Origin: an uncultured Collinsella sp. | GTDB lineage: Bacteria > Actinomycetota > Coriobacteriia > Coriobacteriales > Coriobacteriaceae | Length of the DNA stretch: 11,269 bases | Direction: 5' to 3' | Assembly: GCA_900547855.1 (NCBI GenBank) | Contig: URIK01000058.1 | Span: 1 to 11,269, forward strand | Part shown: positions 6,046 through 11,269 of the stretch, piece by piece | Layout: each line of letters begins with the position of its first letter | Numbering within the stretch: the stretch's first letter is position 1 | Program-made: the position numbers and the translations under genes | The notes under the pieces: generated by a model | Database searches by the model: none | Told to the model about the DNA's origin: nothing | The model's input: the letters and a program-made list of their open reading frames with translations, nothing else

Positions 6046-6145
6046 CCCGGAATATGCGAAAATAAAACCGCAGGTAGACAGCTTGCCGATTTTCGGAAAA
6101 GCCGGCTATGGTTGACCCCTGCTGCCTAAACGTAGTAGATAGGCC
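6009..6145. repeat. 137-nt element with terminal inverted repeats
   Basis: The left arm GGCC plus ATCTACTACGTTTAG (6009-6027) is matched by the right arm CTAAACGTAGTAGAT, one extra A, and GGCC (6126-6145). The arms are perfect over 15 bp and 4 bp and enclose about 98 bases that are richer in A and T than the genes. The shape is that of a small MITE-like element or a protein-binding pair. I found no clear target-site duplication and no transposase. Confidence 0.6.
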
Positions 6146-6175
6146 CCTTTCGTGGCACAGCGTCAGACCAGTCTT

Positions 6176-6245
6176 TTTGGGACGGGGCTATTTTGACTAC
6201 TTGTCGATCTGATTGCCCAAGTAGTCAAAATAGCCCCGTCCCAAA
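6176..6245. repeat. Perfect 28-bp stem hairpin upstream of ffs
   Basis: Bases 6176-6203 and 6218-6245 are perfect reverse complements over 28 bp with a 14-base loop (6204-6217). The stem contains GGGACGGGGCTATTTTGAC. It ends 9 bases before the -35 box of ffs. The plus strand has TTTTT before the stem and no T-run after it. The perfection of the pairing implies recent spread or active selection. It could be a mobile REP-like element, or could insulate or regulate the SRP RNA promoter. Confidence 0.85.
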
Positions 6246-6254
6246 TTAGCCACC

Positions 6255-6283
6255 TTGCCCCATCGGGCGGGAGCAGGTAAGAT
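6255..6283 (+). promoter_or_regulatory. Promoter of SRP RNA
   Basis: TTGCCC (6255-6260) and TAAGAT (6278-6283) are separated by exactly 17 bases and place the transcript start near 6290, shortly before the SRP RNA stem. Confidence 0.65.
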
Positions 6284-6299
6284 ATATCGAGCGCCTAGC

Positions 6300-6400
6300 G
6301 CGTTCGATGGGTTCGGATGACGACATGTTCCGAATCTGGTCAGGTCCGGAAGGAAGCAGCCATAAGGAGCCTCTGTCGGGCATCCGAATCCATCGAGCGC
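6300..6400 (+). ncRNA. ffs: Signal recognition particle RNA (4.5S type)
   Basis: This is the small bacterial SRP RNA, which binds Ffh and directs ribosomes making membrane proteins to FtsY. The universally conserved helix 8 is plain: GGTCAGGTCCGGAAGGAAGC from 6339, followed by AGCC, with a GGAA tetraloop at 6348-6351. The two ends pair over a long stem, 6300-6319 with 6381-6400, 20 bp with G-T pairs. A further helix is formed by CGACA (6321-6325) and TGTCG (6374-6378). There is no Alu domain, so it is the short type of about 100 nt. Mature ends are estimated from the pairing. Position after tadA matches the tadA-SRP RNA neighbourhood of many Gram-positive genomes, but the usual dnaX does not follow here. 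Confidence 0.95.
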
Positions 6401-6413
6401 ACGGGCGTTTTTT
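6381..6413 (+). terminator. Likely end of the ffs transcript
   Basis: The 3' half of the SRP stem (6381-6400) is followed by ACGGGCG and then TTTTTT (6408-6413). No separate hairpin is present between them, so the strong SRP terminal stem itself probably acts as the terminator stem. Confidence 0.45.
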
Positions 6414-6426
6414 GGTGCCGCGACAT

Positions 6427-6521
6427 GGCCCGGCCGGCGGCGAGGTATTTGGTGTCTCGCTGGTCCTCGGCTTCGCCTGCGGGATCGCTCGACTACCAAA
6501 CACCTCGCCGCCGGCCGGGCC
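6427..6521. repeat. 95-nt GC-rich hairpin downstream of ffs
   Basis: Bases 6427-6446 and 6502-6521 are perfect reverse complements over 20 bp. After one mismatch (6447/6501) pairing continues for 7 more positions (6448-6454 with 6494-6500, one G-T). The inner part (6462-6486) pairs imperfectly round a CTTCGC loop. The outer arm is almost pure G and C (GCCCGGCCGGCGGCGAGG). There is no T-run on either strand. It begins 14 bases after the ffs T-run. It resembles a REP-like intergenic element and differs in sequence from the hairpins at 2303 and 6176. Confidence 0.8.
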
Positions 6522-6545
6522 CCGTCGTCCAAAAATCACCCGTAA

Positions 6546-6749
6546 AGGCGCGTTAATCTGAACAATTCAATCCCTTGTCTAGTGCTGCTCATTGGCTTTG
6601 CCAAAACATGTTCGGGCGCTTTGTCTCTGTGCCTAGTTTCCTGATTGTTTCGGGGGCTTGTTCTGTAACGAGTTGCTTACGCATCTCCAGGGCTCTCCGT
6701 ACTATCATGAATCAGATTGAAGAGAGATGATGATAGGGAGCGCCTATAC
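6546..6749 (+). other. Leader region of the ABC exporter genes
   Basis: This stretch is less GC-rich than its surroundings and must hold the promoter for the two ABC genes, but I see no convincing -35/-10 pair. TATCAT at 6703-6708 and TACTAT at 6700-6705 are possible -10 boxes; the nearest TTG box (6673) is too far upstream. A short IR, TTGGC-TTT-GCCAA, lies near 6593-6605. A 7-codon ORF (6707-6730) precedes the first gene. Confidence 0.3.
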
Positions 6750-8603
6750 ATGATTGAGCTGCTCAGGCGTTTTGGTGGTAAGTTTCGCCGGTATATGGTG
6801 ATTGGTCCTGCGTGCAAGCTGATCGAAGTGATCTTTGACCTGCTGACGCCGCTGGTGATTGCCCAGATGATCGATAAGGGCATCGGTGCGCACGATGTGA
6901 ACGCCGTTGTCCACTACGGTATGGTGCTTGGCGCCATGGCCGTGATCGGCATCTCGTTTACGCTTGTTTGCCAAAAGATGGCGGCGCTCACCTCGCAGGG
7001 CATGGGCACCGACATTCGCGGTGCGCTCTACCAGCACATCAATAAGCTGAGCTATGCCGAACTCGACCGCTTTGGCACGCCGTCGCTTATCACCCGCATC
7101 ACCAACGACGTCAACCAGGTGCAGCTTGCCGTGGCGCTCGGCGTGCGTATGCTTATCCGCTGGCCCTTCCTGGCGGTGGGCTCTATGTGCGCAGCCCTTG
7201 CCATCGACCTTAAGCTCGGCATCATCTTTTTGATCTGCACGCCCGCTATCGGCCTGGTGTTTTGGTTTGTCATGGCGCGCTGCATTCCGTATTACAGGCA
7301 GCTGCAGGCAAAGCTCGACCGCATCGCGCTTATCTGCCGCGAGGGGCTTTCGGGCGCCCGCGTTGTTCGCGCCTTTGTGCGTGAGGACCACGAGCGCGAG
7401 CGTTTTGCCCAAGCCGCCGATGACCAGGCCAATACTGCCATCGCGGTGGGCAAGCTCTCGTCGATCCTTAACCCCGTCACGTTTCTTGTGATGAACCTGG
7501 GCGTGTGCGCCATCCTGTGGGTGGGCGGCATACAGGTCAACGTGGGCGAGCTTACGCAGGGCCAGGTCATGGCGTTCGTCAACTACATGACGCAGACCCT
7601 GACCTCCATCGTGTACGTCGCCAACCTGGTCGTGGTCTTTACCAAGGCGAGCGCGAGTGCTTCGCGTATCAACGAGGTGCTCAACTGCGAGCCGAGCATC
7701 ACCGACGAGAACAACGAGCCGGTCGCACTGCCCCAGGCACCCGCGACGGACGTCGACGCCCCGGTCTCTGCGCTGGGCTTGAGCCATGCGAGCTTCTCGT
7801 TTGGCGCCGGCGCTGCCAACGCCGTCAACGATGTGACCCTGGAGCTGCCGCTGGGCAAGACGCTCGGCATTATCGGCGGCACGGGCAGCGGTAAGTCGAC
7901 GCTCGTCTCGCTCATCCCGCGCCTGTACGATGCGAGTACCGGCAGCGTGAGTGTGATGGGCGCCGACGTGCGCACCTGGCCGCTCGACCAGCTGCGCCGT
8001 GTGGTCGCGACCGTTCCACAGCGCGCGTCGCTGGTGAGCGGCACCATCCGCAGCAACCTGACCTGGCGCGACGAGGCTGCGACCGACGAGGAGCTCTGGG
8101 TGGCGCTCGACATGGCGCAGGCGAGCGAGTTCGTGCGCAACAAGCCGCAGGGGCTCGATGCCCCGGTCGAGGCGGGCGGTAAGAACTTCAGCGGTGGCCA
8201 ACGCCAGCGCCTGACCATCGCGCGCGCCCTGGTGGGCTCGCCTCAGATATTGATCATGGACGATTCTGCCTCGGCGCTCGACTTTAAGACCGACGCGGCG
8301 CTTCGCCATGCCATCCGCGAGCGCAGTGTGCGCGGTGCCGCCGAGGGCGGGCTGCCGCTGACTACGGTGATCGTAAGCCAGCGCGTTTCGACCGTGCGCG
8401 ACGCCGATATGATCTGCGTACTTGACCACGGTTCGGTCGCGGGCCTGGGCGCGCACGATGAGCTCTACACGACCTGCCAGCTCTACCGCGAGATTTGCCA
8501 GTCGCAGCTGCGCCGTGAGGAGCTCGAGGGCCAGCAGGGGAGTGCGGCGCTCGCGCCCACCCCGATCGCCCCCACATCCGTCTGCGCAAAGGAGGGCTGC
8601 TAA
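6750..8603 (+). CDS. ABC exporter half-transporter, degenerate-site subunit
   Basis: This 617-residue protein has a type I exporter membrane domain (about 1-300, six predicted helices) followed by a nucleotide-binding domain (about 340-590). Walker A is GGTGSGKST (376-384, Lys382), the Q-loop is VPQRASL, and the signature FSGGQ (480-484) is canonical. The catalytic glutamate after Walker B is replaced by Asp505 (IMDDSASALD), and the switch histidine by Gln544 (VSQR). These two changes mark the subunit of a heterodimeric exporter that carries the non-hydrolysing ATP site, as in TM287/288, BmrCD and LmrCD. The partner is the next gene. Substrate is unknown; relatives export drugs or lipids. The ATG at 6750 follows AGGGAG (6735-6740) by 9 bases; a TTG at 6717 would add 11 charged residues without a ribosome site. 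The end is a Pro/Ala-rich tail. Confidence 0.92.
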   Translation: MIELLRRFGGKFRRYMVIGPACKLIEVIFDLLTPLVIAQMIDKGIGAHDVNAVVHYGMVLGAMAVIGISFTLVCQKMAALTSQGMGTDIRGALYQHINKLSYAELDRFGTPSLITRITNDVNQVQLAVALGVRMLIRWPFLAVGSMCAALAIDLKLGIIFLICTPAIGLVFWFVMARCIPYYRQLQAKLDRIALICREGLSGARVVRAFVREDHERERFAQAADDQANTAIAVGKLSSILNPVTFLVMNLGVCAILWVGGIQVNVGELTQGQVMAFVNYMTQTLTSIVYVANLVVVFTKASASASRINEVLNCEPSITDENNEPVALPQAPATDVDAPVSALGLSHASFSFGAGAANAVNDVTLELPLGKTLGIIGGTGSGKSTLVSLIPRLYDASTGSVSVMGADVRTWPLDQLRRVVATVPQRASLVSGTIRSNLTWRDEAATDEELWVALDMAQASEFVRNKPQGLDAPVEAGGKNFSGGQRQRLTIARALVGSPQILIMDDSASALDFKTDAALRHAIRERSVRGAAEGGLPLTTVIVSQRVSTVRDADMICVLDHGSVAGLGAHDELYTTCQLYREICQSQLRREELEGQQGSAALAPTPIAPTSVCAKEGC

Positions 8604-10463
8604 ATGAATCCGTACACTTCTTCCGGTTCGGTCGCCACGATGACGGCCAACGTGTCCGGTAACGATAACCTCAACGACCTGGGCGACGGTCCGCGCCAGC
8701 CCGGCGACCCCGAGCGCTATCCCGTGGGTGCGGTGACCCGCCGCCTGCTGGGCTATGTTCGCCCGCACCGCGCCTCGTTTACGGCGTCGTTCGTGAGCGC
8801 CGCCATCTCGGTGATCTTGCAACTCTATACGCCCATCCTCATCGGCGAGGGCATCGACCTCATCGTCGCCACCGGGCAGGTGGACTTCGATGCGCTGCTG
8901 CCGCTCGTTACCAAGCTCGCGATTGTCGTGGTGGGCGCGGCGGCCTTCCAGTGGCTACAGGGCTATTGCGTCAACCGCCTGTCCTACGAGACGGTGCGCG
9001 ACATGCGTGTGGAGGCGAGCGACAAGCTCAGCCGCATGCCGCTCAGCTTTATTGACAGCCATGCCCACGGCGACCTTATGAGCCGCGTGGTCAACGACGT
9101 CGATCAGGTGGGCGACGGCCTGCTGCAGGGTTTTACGCAGCTCTTTACCGGCGTCATCACCATCGTAGGCACGCTCGCGTTTATGCTCTCCATTAACCTG
9201 GCCATGACGCTCGTGGTGGTGCTCGTCACACCGCTCTCCATCTTTGCGGCCGGCGCCATCGCCAAGCTCTCCAACAAAAGCTTTACGGCCCAGCAGCGCA
9301 TCCAGGGCCAGCTCGGTGGTCATATCGAGGAGTACGTAGGTGAGCAGAAGCTTGTCGACGCTTTTGCCTATGGCCCCAACGCCCAGCAGCGCTTCGATGC
9401 CCTCAATGCCGAGCTCTACACCGCGGGCGAGCGCGCGCAGTTTATGGGTTCGCTCTCCAACCCCGGCACGCGCTTTATCAACAACATCATCTATGCCGTG
9501 GTTGCTGTGATCGGCTGCGTGGGCGTGATCACGGGCGTGCCCGCGGCGCTTACGGTGGGCGGCGTGCAGATCTTCCTGTCCTACGCCAACCAGTATACCA
9601 AGCCGTTCAACGAGGTCACCAACGTCATTACGCAGATCCAGACGGCGTATGCCTCGGCGCGCCGCATGTTTGCACTGCTCGACGCCCGCAAGCAGGAGCC
9701 CGATGCGTCAGATGCCGTGGATCTTGCCGCCCCGCAGGGCGAGGTGACTTTTGAACACGTGGACTTTAGCTATGTGCCCGACCGCAAGCTGCTGCAGGAT
9801 ATCTGCATCGAGGCCAAGCCCGGCATGCGCTTTGCCCTTGTCGGTCCTACGGGCTGTGGCAAGACGACGCTCATCAATTTGCTGCTGCGTTTTTACGATA
9901 TCGATGCCGGCCGCATCATGGTCGATGGCCGGTCTTCGCGTGACTACACGCGCGCAAGCCTGCGCCGTGCCTTTGGCATGGTGCTGCAGGATACGTGGCT
10001 GTTCGAGGGCACCGTGGCCGAAAACATCGCTTACGGTTGTCCCGATGCTACGCGTGAGCAGATTGTCGAGGCCGCTAAGCGCGCTCATGCGCATAAGTTT
10101 ATCGTGCAGCTGCCAGGCGGCTACGATACGGTGATCGGCGAGGACGGCGGCACGTTTAGCCAGGGCCAAAAGCAGCTGCTGTGCATCGCGCGCGTTATGC
10201 TCACCGATCCGGCTATCTTGCTGCTGGACGAGGCGACTTCGAGTATCGATACGCGCACCGAGCTGCAGGTGCAGGCGGCATTCGACGAGCTTATGGCCGG
10301 CCGCACAAGCTTTGTGGTGGCGCACCGCCTGAGCACCATCCGCAACGCCGACTGCATCCTGGTGATGCGCGACGGCCAGATTATCGAGCGCGGCACGCAC
10401 GACGAGCTGCTAGCGGCAGGTGGCTTCTACGCCGAACTCTACCGCAGCCAGTTCGCCCAGTGA
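8604..10463 (+). CDS. ABC exporter half-transporter, catalytic partner
   Basis: This 619-residue protein starts at the base after the stop of the previous gene, with GGAGGG (8591-8596) inside that gene's end, so the two are co-translated. A polar N-terminal region of about 45 residues precedes the exporter membrane domain (about 45-345), with a conserved ISRVVNDVDQV-like segment (MSRVVNDVDQVGDGL) near residue 160. The nucleotide-binding domain (about 375-615) has Walker A GPTGCGKTT (Lys420), Walker B ILLLDEATSSID with the canonical Glu543, and switch His574 (VAHR). Its signature is the altered FSQGQ (518-522). The defects are exactly opposite to those of the first subunit, so one ATP site is fully canonical (this Walker A/B with the partner's FSGGQ) and the other is degenerate. 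The two should form one heterodimeric exporter. Confidence 0.93.
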   Translation: MNPYTSSGSVATMTANVSGNDNLNDLGDGPRQPGDPERYPVGAVTRRLLGYVRPHRASFTASFVSAAISVILQLYTPILIGEGIDLIVATGQVDFDALLPLVTKLAIVVVGAAAFQWLQGYCVNRLSYETVRDMRVEASDKLSRMPLSFIDSHAHGDLMSRVVNDVDQVGDGLLQGFTQLFTGVITIVGTLAFMLSINLAMTLVVVLVTPLSIFAAGAIAKLSNKSFTAQQRIQGQLGGHIEEYVGEQKLVDAFAYGPNAQQRFDALNAELYTAGERAQFMGSLSNPGTRFINNIIYAVVAVIGCVGVITGVPAALTVGGVQIFLSYANQYTKPFNEVTNVITQIQTAYASARRMFALLDARKQEPDASDAVDLAAPQGEVTFEHVDFSYVPDRKLLQDICIEAKPGMRFALVGPTGCGKTTLINLLLRFYDIDAGRIMVDGRSSRDYTRASLRRAFGMVLQDTWLFEGTVAENIAYGCPDATREQIVEAAKRAHAHKFIVQLPGGYDTVIGEDGGTFSQGQKQLLCIARVMLTDPAILLLDEATSSIDTRTELQVQAAFDELMAGRTSFVVAHRLSTIRNADCILVMRDGQIIERGTHDELLAAGGFYAELYRSQFAQ

Positions 10464-10491
10464 GCAAGCTCGTGGGGCAAGTTAATCAATC

Positions 10492-10531
10492 GACAGACGG
10501 TGGTTTACATCTGTCACGTTAGTACTAAGAT
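10492..10531 (+). promoter_or_regulatory. Promoter and operator-like palindromes of the flavodoxin gene
   Basis: TTTACA (10504-10509, five of six consensus bases) and TAAGAT (10526-10531) stand 16 bases apart. Two symmetrical sites overlap them: GACAGA (10492-10497) with TCTGTC (10510-10515) across the -35, and the perfect 10-base palindrome TTAGTACTAA (10519-10528) just before and into the -10. Both positions are typical of repressor sites. The likely regulator is not in the window, unless it is the TetR protein, whose own region shows different repeats. Confidence 0.5.
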
Positions 10532-10590
10532 ATTCATCTAATAAATTGCATTAGTGGCTTTAGTTTTGGGGGAAACGAGGCAACGTGACT

Positions 10591-11142
10591 ATGACGTGCT
10601 CTTTGGTGGTCAACAGCAAGAGCGGTAATACCAGGATGGTTTCGGGCGCGATCAAGCGCGCTCTGCAGGCTGCGGGCGTTGAGTTTGTCCATGCCGCGGC
10701 ATTGAGCGACGATGCGGATGCAGATCAGGTTGCGCTCGAGGCGCAGGGCGCCTGCGCGGCCGACACGGTGCTCGTCGGTTTTTGGTGCGACAAGGGCGCG
10801 TGCACGCCTTCGGTCGCGGCATTGCTCTCCGCCTTGCACGGTAAGCGCGTCTTCCTGTTTGGCACCTGCGGCTTTGGGGCCGACCAGAGCTACTATCAGC
10901 AGATTATCGACCGCGTAACTTCCAATTTGGCTGGGGATGCCGAGCTTGCGGGCTGGGCGATGTGTCAGGGCAAGATGGGTCCCGCGGTCAAGCAGCGCTA
11001 CGAGGCCATGCTCGAGCAAGATCCCGACAACGCCCGCGCTAAGTTGCTGCTCGATAACTGGGTCGCCGCGAAGGATCACCCCACCAAGGAAGATCTGGAC
11101 AACATGGCTGCAGCCGCCAAAAAGGCCGTGCTGGGGGAGTAG
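10591..11142 (+). CDS. Flavodoxin-fold protein
   Basis: This 183-residue cytoplasmic protein has a flavodoxin-like fold. The phosphate-binding loop for FMN is visible directly after the first strand (NSKSGNT, about residues 8-14), followed by the second flavin-loop region VGFWCDKGACTPSV (about 66-79) and strand four with its loop, FLFGTCGFGAD (about 89-99). This layout resembles the Flavodoxin_3-type proteins of gut anaerobes, a group that includes the BilS partner of bilirubin reductase. No bilirubin reductase gene is present here, so that link is only a possibility. It probably carries electrons or reduces a small substrate. The C-terminal 50 residues form a charged helical tail (EAMLEQDPDNARAKLLLDNW). 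ATG at 10591 follows GAGG (10577-10580) by 10 bases; GTG at 10585, two codons earlier, is an alternative. Confidence 0.85.
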   Translation: MTCSLVVNSKSGNTRMVSGAIKRALQAAGVEFVHAAALSDDADADQVALEAQGACAADTVLVGFWCDKGACTPSVAALLSALHGKRVFLFGTCGFGADQSYYQQIIDRVTSNLAGDAELAGWAMCQGKMGPAVKQRYEAMLEQDPDNARAKLLLDNWVAAKDHPTKEDLDNMAAAAKKAVLGE

Positions 11143-11239
11143 CTCCCATCGCTGACGGCGGTCGGTCCATCTTTCTAAATGAAACGTCCTCCCGGGCGTC
11201 GGGGCACGAAGTTCCCTGCTCTACAGTCCTGCGCAAGAC

Positions 11240-11265
11240 GAAGGCCACATTAAGTGGCCTTCTTT
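11240..11265 (+). terminator. Terminator at the window end
   Basis: A perfect 9-bp stem, GAAGGCCAC (11240-11248) with GTGGCCTTC (11254-11262), has loop ATTAA and is followed by TTT and G. It lies 98 bases after the flavodoxin stop. The flanks are also roughly symmetrical (AAGACG before, CTTTGCGT after), so it may serve a convergent gene beyond the window as well. The stretch 11143-11239 shows no gene. Confidence 0.65.
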
Positions 11266-11269
11266 GCGT

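Noticed and set aside
6197..6561. Overlapping small open frames on both strands across ffs and its flanking hairpins
   Set aside because: They are frames through a structural RNA and inverted repeats; the repeated stretches in the translations come from the hairpin arms.
6744..8822. A 692-codon open frame on the minus strand opposite the first ABC gene
   Set aside because: Its translation is rich in His, Arg, Asp and Gly without any domain, as expected from the antisense of GC-rich genes; the plus strand has all ABC motifs.
1..11269. CRISPR array, phage genes or integrase
   Set aside because: No regularly spaced direct repeats, no integrase or transposase gene and no phage-like gene block are visible on either strand.

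Overview
The window looks like one end of a draft contig from a GC-rich actinobacterium. Codon choice, compact genes, intergenic hairpins and gene content fit the Coriobacteriia, and Collinsella is my best guess. That is an inference from style, not a match I could run. The first 45 bases are not genomic: they are the end of an Illumina P5 oligo, an i5 index and the Nextera transposase adapter, so genome sequence starts at about base 46.

Layout. (1) 46-1000: a DedA/VTT-family membrane protein gene (+) closed by a strong terminator. (2) 1017-2504: a branched-chain aminotransferase gene, ilvE (+), with a 150-nt leader holding a small ORF that overlaps the ilvE start codon, and a 125-nt near-continuous hairpin behind it. 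(3) 2514-3936: lemA (-) with its own terminator, divergent from a TetR-type regulator gene (+). (4) 3939-5861: tRNA-Ser(UGA) (-), divergent from one ORF that fuses a complete TadA tRNA adenosine deaminase to a complete glycerate kinase. (5) 5862-6749: almost 900 bases without a convincing protein gene, holding four inverted-repeat structures and the SRP RNA gene (ffs) with its promoter. (6) 6750-10463: two adjacent ABC exporter half-transporters whose motif defects are complementary, as in heterodimeric exporters. (7) 10464-11269: a flavodoxin-fold protein gene with a promoter rich in palindromes, and a terminator at the window end.

How the parts relate. tRNA-Ser, TadA and SRP RNA form a translation/secretion group of the kind seen in many Gram-positive genomes, where tadA lies next to the SRP RNA gene. 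The two ABC genes (stop and start codons adjacent) almost certainly make one complex. The other genes appear to be separately transcribed units. The most unusual items are the TadA-glycerate kinase fusion, the concentration of long unrelated intergenic hairpins, and the possible leaderless leader ORF coupled to ilvE.
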